Shown here one piece after another: positions 1 to 11,162 of a DNA stretch of 64,000 nucleotides. How positions within the stretch are numbered: the stretch's first letter is position 1; the number at the start of each line of letters is the position of its first letter. Under the pieces are notes generated by a model. It did no database searches. It was not told the origin of the DNA and was given only the letters and a program-made list of their open reading frames with translations. The stretch is from positions 248,001 to 312,000 of the forward strand of contig VWND01000080.1 in the NCBI GenBank assembly GCA_009599575.1. The letters run 5' to 3'. Made by a program: the position numbers and the translations under genes. Origin of the DNA: Blumeriella jaapii (lineage: Eukaryota; Ascomycota; Leotiomycetes; Helotiales; Drepanopezizaceae).

Positions 1-1409
1 CCAGCAGCTCCTCCTCGTCGTCACCTTCGTCGTCGCTCCGCACGTCGTCGGCGTCGCCGCCGTTGAGCACGCGGATGGCCACCTTGACGATCATGGAGAA
101 CCAGACGATGGTCAGGAATTGGAGGAAGAGGAGCGCCGAGAGAAAGCCCCACTTGATCTTGTCGTTCCAGCAGACGGTGCCTTCAGGGTTGCGGAAGGGC
201 TCTATCAAGTGCCCAAACATGTCGGAGGGGGGAACGGCCCTTTGATGGACCCGTTCTTGCCGCTGTAGCAGCCGTAGGAAATGGTGGCGGGGATGTCGGC
301 CCAGACGGAGTAGCAGATCATGCAGAAGATGATGTGGCGGGTGACGAACCAGACGGTCATGAAGAGACCGAACAGCACGTCGCAGATGGTGGTGCAGCCA
401 AGGTACTTGAGACATTTGGCGAGCTGAGGTTCATTAGCACGAGATCCCACAGGCCGGCGAGCAAACTCACGGGGAACACGAGATCCACGGAATCCATCGT
501 GCAGAGAATCAAGTTGGCGACCTTGGTCTGGTGGTAGCCGTAGCTTGTGAAGATCAATGCCGTGGTGACGATGTGGTGCGCAAGCATTTGCCAGTGATCC
601 TTTCTCCTTTCCTCGAGGTTGACAATCAGAATCTGCTGGAGCCAGAATGAGTACTGAACCAAGATGTACCACTTTCGCAGTCCACCCATTTCCCGATTGG
701 GCCAATTGGTCCAGAGCTCCTTGAAGTCGAACAGGTAATCGGAATTGGACAGCAGGTACTGCTCTCGTCAGAAGAGAAAGGCTCGTTGAACATGGTGCAA
801 ACTCACCACCCCCAGACTCCAGAAGGTCGTAGCATAGATCCAGAGCCAAGCCTGCTCAGCGAACCTGGTCTGCTCCCTCGCGCCCTTTGCGCCCCCCTTT
901 TTCGCAAGCGGTATCAACAGGTACTCCATGACGGCCGCGCGAAGCCCAGTGAAGACGACGACCCAAAAGGACACCATCCAAGCATCGTTCCACCCGGCGC
1001 GGTATTCGCCCGAGCTGGGATTGTAATACGACAGCTCGAAGAACTTGCGGGCATGTCTGCGAGCTCGAGGAAAACACAGGTGGGTCAGGGAGAGCAGAAT
1101 CAACAGGTTGACCGAGAGGCCTATCTCCACGTCAGTGCGAGGTTCTGGCACAGCGAATGGGGGCAAACGAATCATACCAATCTGGTGCTCGATGATCCAG
1201 CCGCATATCACCTCCAATGGGCCATCTTCCTTCCTCCTCGGCCTTCTCCTGACGGTCATCATGGGCGCCGCGTACTCCTCCTCTCCAGCGTCGTTCGTGC
1301 CAATCGTCTGCTCGATGCCCAAGACATTGTTGCCGTTCTGATGTAACCATTCGTGCGCCTGCTCGAGCTTCTCCCTCTGCGTCTCGAACGATGCGACGGT
1401 AGCGGTCAT
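1..1409 (-). CDS. LAG1: Ceramide synthase (LAG1/LAC1 family), C-terminus cut by window edge, one frame break
   Basis: ER membrane enzyme that joins a fatty acyl-CoA to a sphingoid base. Three exons: 807-1409, 471-758 and 1-423; introns 759-806 and 424-470 are GT-AG and both phase 0. The Lag/TLC signature lies in exon 2: a region with DHWQMLAHHIVTT (paired His), then YGYHQTKVANLILCTMDSVD. Exon 3 carries further hydrophobic helices and an acidic tail (RSDDEGDDEE) that runs off the window. I start at 1409 (MTATVASF) because the upstream Met at 1478 would add a Lys-rich stretch encoded by a poly-T run. Inside exon 3 the frame breaks at a run of six G (227-232): GPFPPP must change frame to reach the conserved MFGHLIEPFRNPEG. 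One base appears to be missing. Family assignment is strong; an intact protein is not proven here. Confidence 0.9.
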
Positions 1410-2362
1410 GGTAGGTGTAGGTTTTTTTTTTTTTTTCTCTCTCGACCGTTGCGCGCAGAAGGAGATGGAGAGAGGCAACGAGAGGAATGGTGACCGATTG
1501 AGGAGGGCGGAGAGCTCCCAACGGTCTGCAAGTAAACTAGATGTCTTCGAGCATGAATTCTAGGGGATATTGGCCAAGGAAATGAGAATGAATGTGGTGG
1601 TTGAGGGTCTGAGAACTCGTGGTCGATGGGCTCGCTCGTTCAAGCAAAGCGGTGTGGGGATTTTTAAGAGCAAAAAGATTGGGTGCTCGCTTCGGTCGAC
1701 GATCCACTATCAATTTTCTTGGTACTTATAACAACAATACTTATAGGTTCGAAGGCGCTTGCAAAAGATCCAAAGATACACATGTACCGTACTGGACGTG
1801 TCATGGCTGTCAAGCATTTTCTTCTTTTTCCCAATTCTATTAAACGTCTGGTCACAAGATTGCATCGCTCGTGCGAAGCCCCAAATAGGTAGACCCTTTT
1901 GCCCCTGATTGCACTCGCATTGGCGATTTTGAAAAGACCGAAAGCATAAAGCTCGCTGACGTCCGCCTCCGCCTCGGACAGGTGGACCGGGAACACAAGA
2001 TGGGTGAAAGCCAGTTGAGACTACGACTAGAACAAGGGGAAACCTAATTTCTCCAACAGAAGATTGAGTTTCTACGACCTGGCATGATCGAGGTTGATTA
2101 GGTACCAATTAGTCAACGCCCGCTAATGCTTGAGTCCTTCTCCAACGCGAGATTCGTGTTTGGTATCGCGGGGTCAGGCGAGAAAGCTCAGGGAATCCAT
2201 TTCATTGAAGCGTTGCTTGCATACTCGAGAGAATGGTGATACGAAAGCGCGAGGAGAAGAGTGTCGGAGCAGTGCTCTTTTGGTGCGTCTAATCCATCAC
2301 AGGTGCTCCTTTTGTGCCTACCCAAGCCCGGTCTCCACGCCAACTCGGGGCAGGCTGAGCGC
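1410..2362. other. Intergenic: upstream of LAG1, downstream of the Bax-inhibitor gene
   Basis: About 950 bases between two minus-strand genes. I see only short frames without family motifs and a poly-T run at about 1425-1437 just upstream of the LAG1 start. No RNA gene or mobile element recognised. Confidence 0.5.
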
Positions 2363-3303
2363 TCAGTTGTTCTGCTGGCTGTTGAGGATCCTCAAAATGT
2401 TGAGAAACAGGTTGATGATGTCCAGGTAGAGACTGATCGCGGCGGCAATCTCCTCTTCCACATGGTAGTGCCTCATGATGAGCTGCGTATCCACCAAAAT
2501 GTAACCCGAGAAGATGAGAGCTCCAAGTCCCGAGTATACGAGCTCTGTTGTGCTGCTATGCGGGAAAAAGGCAGTCATGAACCCGAAGAGAATCAGGAAC
2601 CAGAGTCCGCCGAACAAGTATGGCATCCAGGATGTGAAGTCATATTTTGTCTGGCACGCAAAGAGAGTGAGGGCCACGAAGATCCCGGCTGTCAAGAGGA
2701 CGGCCTGGAGGACGATGCGTGACTGGTAGAAGGAGACAATCACGGATACTGAATACGCCTCGAATGCCGTGAAACCACTTTTGGATCATGTTAGACCAGG
2801 GCATTCGCGGGCGTGGGAGTGACAAACCTCAAGAACAGAAGATTCGTGGGATAGGACTTGCGCTTCCAGAAAGTCAAGAGCATGAAGCCGATAGCGCCGA
2901 GCAACTGCCACCCATTAGCATACCGGTGTGGAGACCAGAACCTGGAGTGGCGTACCGAAATCCACATCATCCACTGATTGCTCTGGATCCATGATCGGTA
3001 CGAATCACTGAGGAAAGATATCGAGCTCAGGATGGCGGTAGCAACAAGCTGCACCGACAGAATGGCATAGACCTTCCTCACAAAGGCCATTCGGATGTCT
3101 ATCGTGCCTTCGGCCACCGAGCCCCCGAACTTGAAGTCATCGGGGATGTTGTCCTCGCTGCTTCGCGGACCCCCTCCTAAGAGCGCCGCTTGGTCTGCCG
3201 AGCTGGATGGCTGGTCGGCGTAGGATGGAGGAGCCTGGGAGTAGTGGGCGGTGTTGTCGTCCAGCGAGTCGCGCTGAGGCGCTGCCTGATACTTGCCAGA
3301 CAT
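2363..3303 (-). CDS. BXI1: Bax inhibitor-1 / LFG (TMBIM) family membrane protein
   Basis: Multi-pass membrane protein of the Bax-inhibitor/lifeguard family, whose members sit in ER, Golgi or vacuolar membranes and act in stress survival and calcium balance. Exons 2956-3303, 2828-2904 and 2363-2777 join in frame to 279 residues; introns 2905-2955 and 2778-2827 are GT-AG. The N-terminus is a soluble Pro/Ser/Gln-rich tail (about residues 1-70) ending in DIRMAFVRKVYAILSVQL, the typical entry to the first helix. Hydrophobic segments follow, including LLGAIGFMLLTFW, then FTAFEAYSVSVIVSFY. The C-terminal part, SGYILVDTQLIMRHYHVEEEIAAA followed by a final helix with LYLDIINLFLNILRIL, is characteristic of the family. 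Length is usual for fungi. Orthology to yeast YNL305C is inferred. Confidence 0.92.
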
Positions 3304-4194
3304 CGTGGGTTGTTGGGTTCGTAAGGGCGTGGGAATTTGATGAGTGGTGTCGAGCAAGAAAAGGTGGGCGGAGACGGTGATTCAAGGCGGTGCGGATGGC
3401 GAAATGTTAGGTTTTAACTGCGACGAGGTGATGTAGAATGAGGTTGAGAATGGAAATGGAAATGGAAACGGGCTGAAGAATGAATCGAAGCTTTGGGGTG
3501 GCGCGCAGTAGCAAGAACAGGCCTGAGGCAGGTGGTTGTGGAGGCGGGGCGCAGCACGCTAGGGAGGCCTGTCAAACCTCAGACCCGGGTTCTCCAGAGT
3601 CGACTCAACTAGAGATATATATATACGTGTATACACATATACATATACATTCATGTATATTACATATATACATGATGACGTATGTAATTACTTAGCTGCG
3701 TAGCTGTAAGTCATCCCGGAAATGGTTGGAGATACCTCGTACAGATTATATCATGGGACAAGGCGACGGCCTGCACGCCGGCAGCGAGGAGCAGACGATC
3801 ATGCCAGCCCGCTTGCAACTTACACTATGAGGTGCAATTCTGAAGCAGCCCTTTCAAGTCCCAACTAAGGTACGTTCTGGACAGGACATTTTCATTTGCG
3901 ACAACCACAAGAAAGTATAGAAAGCATCTAGCATCTTCACTGATCCCCTCGTGTCTCCATCACAAGCAAGACGACGAAGGGAAAGAACCGCGCATTAGAA
4001 GTTGGTAAGGAAACAGGTGGTAAGCTGTTCATGGCCTGAACAGGTCTTGCAATTGCCGTCAACGACACCGCAAAAGAGATATCCCCCTCATCGACAACCT
4101 CTGAATCTCCATCGACAGACCCTTTCGCCATCCAATCTTGGCCAGAACCTTGATGATCATGCCAGCCTCCTGCAGCATTTCGTCCACGGCCCCT
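3304..4194. other. Intergenic with AT dinucleotide-rich patch
   Basis: Region between the septin 3' end and the Bax-inhibitor start. It has a short alternating TA/CA patch at about 3612-3690 (repeated tatata, acatatac). The rest is unremarkable and probably holds the septin 3' UTR and the Bax-inhibitor promoter. Confidence 0.5.
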
Positions 4195-5751
4195 TCATTG
4201 CTCGGTGTCGGTGTGTGCCCCGCCATTCGTAGATTCCAGATGTGCGCTTTGGTCTCGGTGCATTCTCGCCTCGATCTCCTTGAGCTGACTCTCACGGGCC
4301 AACAACTCCTGTCTCTTCTCGTTGATTTCCCTTTGGACCTTGACCTCGATCTCGCGGAGTTTCTCCTCCTCGCGTCTGAGTTGCTCCTCCTTCAGGCGGA
4401 CCGATTGGGAAGCCAGATCCTCAGGGTTCATCGAAGAATCACTGTTAAGTCAGTCAGCATCCGAAGACTCGTTTGGTTGAGAAAACTTACGCTCCAGCGC
4501 CACCCTCGACACTCTTGCTAAGCTTCTCGGTACGGTAGTTTTCGTAGAGAAAGTCGTGCGTGATTTCCTTCAGATCTGCCAGATGGCTGTGGAGAAGCGC
4601 ACTTCGAATGGCCAGGAAATCCGAGTGACGTGGGTTGTCCACCTCTACAACACCCCATGGGTATTGTCTAGCTCGGACCTTGCGCCCTCCAATCTCGACA
4701 ACTTCTTCGGAACCAACAATGGCAAATGGCATCAGACCACGCAGCTCAGCGTTCTCCTCAACAGTATCCTCGTCGTCCTCCTCGATATCGTAAGGGAAGT
4801 TGTACACTGGAATTCTGTAGTGCTCGATATCCTCCATCACCAGCTTCTTGGACTCGGCAAGTTCAGCTGGTGTGAGAGAGTCGGCCTTTCCAATAACCGG
4901 GATGACGTTGACTCGGGGCGAGAGGCGCTTCATGAGTTCGATATCCAGCTCGCGGAGACTAAAAGCATTAGATGGTAGCCAAAAGCTGTAGCTCGCATGT
5001 ACTCACCCGTGGCCAGTGGGAGTGATGAAGTAGAGAAGAGCGTGGACACGATTGTCGCGGAATCGAGGGTTTCGCTTGATGCGAGACTCCTCGGCGAGAA
5101 TGTCATCATACTGGCGCTCGAGATATCCCACAATCTCTCCGAAACTTGATCTGGTTAGTTCTTTTGACCCTTCTACTGTTCCTCGGTGTGCCCTACCTTG
5201 CCTCGTTGTCGATCTGGTCTCCGAATCCTGGGGTATCAACGATGGTCAGAGAGATACGAGTTCCCTCCTCGTCCAATTCCAACTCTGCAGCATAATCAGC
5301 TCTGATGCCCGACGAGGATGGGATCGGGGATCGCAATGCGCACCAACGGTGATGGGCTTGATTCGGACCCCCTCTTCGAGGTGAGCATTGGTCGCATCGT
5401 CAGCATCCTTTCCGGCGAGGACCTTCTTCCCGCAGAGTGTGTTGACAAAGGTGGTTCGGCCTGGTAGAATCGGTCAATTGGCGTGGCAAAGCTGTCGCGC
5501 TGGCTGTCCCACATACCTGTGCCCGAGGCACCGCACACCATCAAGCAGAACTGAATACCCTTCTTGACATTCTTCTTCCTGCGGATCTTGATCTGTGTAA
5601 AGGCGGAGGTTAGCACTCTCTCGATAGTCTGGCACGATGAAAAGACCAACCCGGCGTGGTACTGCCAGGGAGCGCTGTAGTCAAAGTAGGCAAAAGGGGG
5701 TGTGGCCAGGAGCCGCGGAAGTGCACATACTGCGCTCAACGGAGAAGACAT
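4195..5751 (-). CDS. aspA: Septin of the Cdc11/AspA type
   Basis: GTP-binding cytoskeletal protein of the septin filament, used at septation sites and in polarity. Seven exons join in frame to 384 residues: 5731-5751, 5517-5592, 5344-5460, 5197-5284, 5007-5144, 4491-4958, 4195-4441. All six introns are GT-AG; intron 1 is 138 bases, the others 48-59. Motifs in order: polybasic RRKKNVKKG (about 11-19), P-loop GASGTGRTT (28-36), DTPGFGD, and GKADSLTP. Then comes the septin unique element, RARQYPWGVVEVDNPRHSDF, and LHSHLADLKEITHDFLYENYR. The C-terminal 60-odd residues form a charged coiled coil. The long HLADLKEITHDFLYENYR block and Arg in place of the P-loop Lys point to the Cdc11 group rather than Cdc3, Cdc10 or Cdc12. 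The first exon codes only seven residues, so its start is slightly less certain. Confidence 0.93.
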
Positions 5752-6427
5752 GACGGGCGGCTGACTGTGCGGCCAAGGCGAGCGATGGTGTTTCTCGAGA
5801 ACCTATGGTGATAGGGATCGATTGAAGAGGTGGCCGTAATGTCGAGTCGGGGGTTGACTTGAGAAGAAGATGCGAGGCAGAGGAATATCGAGAAATTTGT
5901 TCGAGTTGTGGTCTCGCTCTCCCTTTCCCGTTCCCTTTCCATCCTCAGGGGGGCGATCCGGAGTAGCGAGATGAGCTAGCCTCGAATCAAGGCTAGGGCG
6001 AGGCTGACAGCCTAAGTACCCAAGTATCTGACGGTACTTAGGGCATCGGCAGTTCGGACTCTCAGAGCAGCTCCGCCGCGGTCCATGTCAACATCTCGAC
6101 ATTGTCACATACCTCCTACAGTACACAGTACATTCTGGGTAGAAACCAGAAACACCTCTTCAATACACCGACTCTGCACGGAGACCGCCAGCCAGATACA
6201 CACAGTCGGATGCGTCGCCTGCCCGTGCGAGCAAGCTTTATCGATAACGATCACATCACCCGCCTCTGCAGGTTGAGGTGATTCTGGTGCCTTCACCGAC
6301 ACGGTCGCAACGATATCATGACTCGACCGCCCAAGTCCAGGATCGCATGCAAATGATACCACCATAGCTACGGATCATCCTCACGGCTCTGTGCAAGAAC
6401 GAATCGTCTGGCCGCAGGCTCACAGTC
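5752..6427. promoter_or_regulatory. Divergent promoter region, septin / HSV2-like gene
   Basis: 675 bases between the septin start (minus) and the PROPPIN start (plus). It must hold both promoters and 5' leaders. It includes a GA/CT-rich tract at about 5915-5945 and a TACAGTAC palindrome at about 6117-6124. No specific factor site can be assigned. Confidence 0.6.
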
Positions 6428-7821
6428 ATGAACACCAGACCCGCTATCGAGCGCGAGAGCAACCCGGTAGCCTTGTCCGCCGCCTTCAACCATGATGCCA
6501 GCTGTTTCGCCGTCGGCCTTGATACGGGCTTCTGCAGTGAGCGGCCTCTCCTGCGCAAGAGTCCAGTACAGTACAGGACGAACAAGTCGCTAACCTGACT
6601 GCCAGTATTCACCTCTGAGCCATGCCAGCTCCGCGTTTCCCGAGGTACGGCCCCCTCCGTTCGAGTCCTGGCAATCATACATGGATGCTAAAGAGCCAAG
6701 ATTTCAACGCCGGCATAGGCGCAGCGCAGATGCTGGGAAAGGCGAACTTCATTGCACTTGTCGGAGGAGGAAGGCAGCCGAAGTTCGCCCAAAATAAGGT
6801 TAGTGGGCTGGGAAAAGCTGATGGAGCGGTTCTGACACGATGTGTAGGTGATTATATGGGACGATGCAAAGCAGAAGATTTCCATCCAAATAGCTGTCAC
6901 CACAACGGTTCGAGGAGTGCGCTTGTCGAGAACGCACATCGTGGTTGCGCTACAGAATAGCATTCGGGTCTACAAATTTCAGAGCCCACCCGAGCTAGAG
7001 TCCGTCTTCGAAACCGCCGACAACCCTTTGGGTATTTGCTGTTTGACTCCGAAGTCTCTGGCTTTCCCGGGAAGAACCCCCGGTCAAGTACAGCTAGTCG
7101 AGCTCTCCACCAGTAATGTCAGTATCATCCCAGCTCACGGCTCTGCACTCAGAGCCATTGACATCAGCCGGGACGGCGAGGTGTTGGCGACTGCAAGCGA
7201 GACTGTAAGGAAACAATGCCCTGGGCCGATATGGCGTACTGAACGATTTAGGGTACCTTGATCAGAGTATTCGCCACAAGCAACTGCGCTCGAATAGCAG
7301 AACTAAGACGCGGCGTTGATCACGCTACTATCTTCTCACTTTCTATTGCTCCCTCTGGACAACTACTGGCTGTTGCATCTGATAAATCTACGCTTCATGT
7401 GTTCGACATCCCACATCCATCTAAACCACCCAGAGCCGATGCTACAGCACAGAGTGGAAGACCCTCAGCCATGGGGGGAGGAGGAGGAAGCCCGATATCC
7501 AGTGATGTAGGCACCAGCCAGAAATGGGGATTCCTTGGTCGCATCCCTCTTTTACCCAGAGTATTTTCAGATGTGTATTCCTTTGCTTCGGCACATTTCG
7601 AAATCGGGGAAGAACCACTCTACGGAAGCTCGACACCCCTGAATAGCGGCGCGGCATTCCGGCCGCTGAAGGGTATCCTGGGCTGGACCAGTGATGAAAG
7701 CATCATAGTCATTGGAGGCGGGCGAGACGGCAGATGGGAGAAATTCGTTCTCACTGAAGGCGAGGACGGCCGACGGTATTGTGTCAGAGACGGCTGGAAG
7801 CGGTACTTGGGTACAACCTGA
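6428..7821 (+). CDS. HSV2: PROPPIN beta-propeller (HSV2 / Atg18-like, WIPI3/4 type)
   Basis: WD40-like seven-bladed propeller that binds PI3P and PI(3,5)P2 on membranes and acts in autophagy. Exons 6428-6536, 6606-6644, 6701-6798, 6848-7204 and 7252-7821 join in frame to 390 residues; all introns GT-AG, 47-69 bases. Family marks: a start of the FNHDASCFAVGLDTGF type, VALVGGG-like text (IALVGGGRQPKF), NKVIIWDD, VRGVRL, and IRVYKFQSPPELESVFETAD. The lipid-binding motif is LRRG at 219-222, followed by DHATIFSLSIAPSGQLLAVAS. Most members have FRRG; Leu in the first place is seen in some Hsv2-type proteins. A Gly/Ser-rich insert follows the motif, as is usual in blade 6. Choice of HSV2 over ATG18 rests on length, the insert and the text; a tree would settle it. 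Confidence 0.88.
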
Positions 7822-8008
7822 GTACCACTTAGTTGGCATTTTGCTGTTTAGCGTGGCGTAGGATACATTGTTGGCGCACAGGAGGCTGGTCGGGTTTTCT
7901 TCTTTCTGGCATCGCAAGCGGTGGAATAGCTTGCATTTTCACAATCCAACAGCGAACTTCTGCAGAGCGAGAGGAACTTGAACATCACCTCCGTATTTTT
8001 TCTGCTTG

Positions 8009-8978
8009 CTACGAGTACCGTCTCGACGGGTGACGCATGTCTTCCACGGAGGCTTCTCTCTTCCTGGGGTTCTCCTTCGACCTCTCTCGAGATCTCCGAT
8101 CGCGTGTGTCTCTTCCTGGGCTTCTCCTTATGCGTCTCGGCTTGTCATCTCGGTCATCCCTATGTTTCCCCTGCGTCTCGTCGCTTTTGCACCACGGTTC
8201 CCTCGACCTGGACCTCCGCCTCTCTCGTCGCTCGCTACGATGATGAGAGCGCCGGCTCTCCTCCCTCTCATCATCATCCCTCGGACGGCGCGACCTATGA
8301 TGGTGATGATGCCTTGACTTGGACTTCCCCTCCTTTTTCCCATCCTTCAACCTCGCCAGAACCATGCTGACCTCCTCCTTCTTCTCTTCAATCAAATAAG
8401 CCTTCATCGGATCCTCGTCATCATGCTCCTGGATCAGCTTCGCCAATTCCCTTTCCTCCTTCAACATGGGCCTCTCCTCCTCGCTCTCGCTCGCATCCGT
8501 CCGTCTCCTCTTTCGCCTCGTTTCCTCTTCATCCTCCTCTGGCGGCCGTTGCGTCAGATCATGCCCCTCCTCCTTTTCATCGTCTTTCTTTTTGTATCTC
8601 GTATGATCAACTTTCAACGTACGTCCCATAATCACCGTTCCTCCCAGATTGTCGACAGCGAGATCCGTGCTACGCTGGTCTTCATACTTTAGAAATGCAA
8701 AGCCTTTGGACTTGCCGGTCTCCTTGTCGCGAATGAGATTGATGTACGTCGGCTCCCCAAACTGTGAGAATATCGTGACTACATCGCCTTCCGAGAGTTC
8801 AAATGGAAGGCCGCCAACGTAGATGTAAGCTGTGTCGCGGTAGTCTGTATGCCATGATGCTTCTGGGGAGCTGCGCATTCGTTAGCACGAAGCAGAATAA
8901 ACAAGTGTGAAGATGAACCTACACTCCAGCTTCAAGCTCGCGCTTGTTGAGTTCCTGAATCTGTCGGATGCTCTGCAT
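8009..8978 (-). CDS. IST3: U2 snRNP-associated RRM protein IST3/Snu17 (RES complex)
   Basis: RNA-binding subunit of the retention-and-splicing (RES) complex, with Bud13 and Pml1 in yeast. Exons 8923-8978 and 8009-8870 (intron 8871-8922) give 305 residues. The short first exon encodes MQSIRQIQELNKRELEAGV, the family's usual N-terminus, and joins to SPEASWHTDYRDTAYIYVGG. One RRM spans about residues 33-111: RNP2 is AYIYVGGLP, RNP1 is KGFAFLKY (74-81). After it comes HTRYKKK and a long Arg/Asp/Glu/Ser-rich tail of about 180 residues, much longer than in yeast but common in filamentous fungi. The gene is convergent with HSV2, 187 bases between stop codons. The tail is compositionally biased and its function is not visible. 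Confidence 0.93.
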
Positions 8979-9309
8979 GGCAGAGTTGTGTGGCCCAAAA
9001 GCTGCTGCGGCGCAAAACCGTCGTGGTGGTGGAGAACACAAGGCGAGGCTGAAGTTGCTTCATTTAGCCCTTCGCTGAATTGGTCTAGGGTGGCCTCGCG
9101 CCAGGACGCGTTTATTATACACAATTCCATGAACGATAAACTTCGGAGTTTGGGGATTGCTGACGGTAGCATTGAATCGAAACCTCTTCCAGAGCGAGGC
9201 CGGCAGCTTTATCACGAATGTATCTGTGGGAAGACAGGACACGAGCTACGGTTCTTTGACAACGCCTGGCAACTCGACAATCCTCACCTCCTGAATGCCC
9301 TCTGCCACG
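8979..9309. promoter_or_regulatory. Divergent promoter region, IST3 / dynein light intermediate chain
   Basis: 331 bases separate the two start codons. An open frame runs through part of it on plus (from 8907) but shows no family motif, so I read it as leader or promoter DNA. Confidence 0.55.
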
Positions 9310-11162
9310 ATGGCAGCCACCAACAGAACCTCCACATATACGCAGGCCTCGGCCTCCAGCGAGACTGAGAGGCCGAAGAGCTCGGAGAAGAATTTGTGGT
9401 CTTCCATGCTGGATAATGTTGCCAGTGGCAAGCGACTGCCGGAGAAGAATATCCTTGTTCTAGGTGCGCAAACACGTCTGTGTTGACTTGACACTTATAT
9501 CCTGACATTGCAGCAGGCGGATCCCCCGAATCGCAGAGAGAATTTATCGAAGCCCTCTCTACGGAAGAGACGAGGAGGAATCAGGACCGGCAGAGCAGCA
9601 AACAGCCGCCTATAGCCAACAATTTCGCTCTGGGGTACACGTACCACGATGTCCTGGATGCGGACCACGAAGGCGCGTTGGTCTGAAGATCTGGAAGAAG
9701 GATCCTGTTAATGCTTAGCAGATATCCTTGCCCGCCTCTCAGTATACCTGCTCTCCGACCCTTCGCCTTCATTCACGCCTCTCTTGCAACCTCTCTTAAC
9801 GCCGCAAACGATCCCCAACACCCTAATCGTCGTCCTGCTGGACTGGTCTCAACCGTGGTTCTGGCTTAGGCAGTTACGTGACTGGATACGTCTCTTACGG
9901 ACACTCCTTGTCTCACTGGATGGGGATTGCAAGGAGAAGATGGAGGAGGTGATGATCAATTGGCGAGACAGGGGGCGCGGTGGGAACAGTCTGGATGGTG
10001 GGGGTGTCAGCAACTCCATAGAGGGAGATGTCAGTTTACCATTAGGGCCGGGAGAATGGGAGGAGGCTCTGGGTCTTCCGTTGTGTGTTGTATGCCAAAA
10101 TGTGAGTTGTCCCTGAGACACTTGCTTAGCTTTGGGGCCTCTCGCTTACTCTTCGCGCAGTCTGACCGGATAGAAGTGCTGGAAAAGGAGCGTTCTTGGA
10201 AGGAAGAAGAGTTCGACTTTGTTCTGCAGTTTCTACGGACGGTTTTGTTGAAGCGTAAGATTCTGAGGAATGTATTGGGATACCTCGCTAACAGGAGCTG
10301 CAGATGGCGCATCTCTCATCTACACGACACCTTCGGTGTCTAGTCCGCTACAAGGTCTCATACATTCTTCACTCGGAATACACTCCCTACTGAAACGGCA
10401 ACCTCTCAAGCATAATGTCATCGATCGTGACAAGGTTCTTGTTCCACCGAACTGGGATTCTTGGGGCAAGATTAGGGTCCTTCGAGATGGATTTGACGTC
10501 GAAGCAATCAATAATGGCTGGTCGGTGGATATCGAAGAATCTTTCGAGCCAGTGGTTGATGTGACGGATGGTCACTCAGTACATGAGCACGAGATGCCAC
10601 TAGTATCCGGTGGTGCGGTCGGTGCCTACCAAGAAACGATTCGCGACCCCAGCTTAGATGCTCTACAAGCAACAGCTTCTGAAAGCAACGGTCACAAACT
10701 CGAAGTCTCGAGCCAAGATACCCAGACCTTCCTCGCCTCGCAGCTTGAACCTCTCGAGCGGATCAGACAAGGCGCAGAGCCAAGTAGCATGGACAACAGT
10801 CGCATTATCCGTGGCCGGCCTAACACTCAGTCTCTGGACGAGGGTGAAGATGATCATTACGATGTGGCTCGCGTCAACGAACACATTGGGCCTGTTCAGT
10901 TCAACATGGGTGGCATCCAGGTGGATGCAGATGATATGCTGCAGAGGCTAAAGGCGAGCTCGCTTTCTACCGATGCAAATGTCATTCGCTAACAAATTCG
11001 CAGGATCGTCAAACCTACCAAACCCCCGAGCCGGAAATCCCGAGCAGCTTAGCTTCACCAGACGGCAAGAATCAGAACGAGGCTCTTGCGTCCTTCTTCG
11101 CCGGCCTCATGAAGCGAGGCGGCAGCAGCGCAGCTAACAGCCCCAAACCTGGAGCGTCTTAG
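9310..11162 (+). CDS. Cytoplasmic dynein light intermediate chain
   Basis: Non-catalytic dynein subunit that links the motor to cargo adaptors and supports nuclear migration in hyphae. Six exons join in frame to 530 residues: 9310-9463, 9517-9672, 9722-10101, 10161-10254, 10304-10953, 11004-11162. The Ras-like domain is visible in NLWSSMLDNVASGKRLPEKN, ILVLGGSPESQREFIEAL, the text ending GYTYHDVLDADHEDILAR, and NTLIVVLLDWSQPWFWLRQL. The C-terminal half is Ser/Glu-rich and ends in QNEALASFFAGLMKRGG, the adaptor-binding helix. Introns 9673-9721 and 10954-11003 begin with GC instead of GT; every other junction is GT-AG. I start at 9310 (cacgATGg); an in-frame Met at 9295 would add five residues. 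Confidence 0.92.

Noticed and set aside
8907..9368. 153-residue plus frame between IST3 and the dynein chain
   Set aside because: Overlaps IST3 exon 1 and the dynein-chain start and shows no family features.
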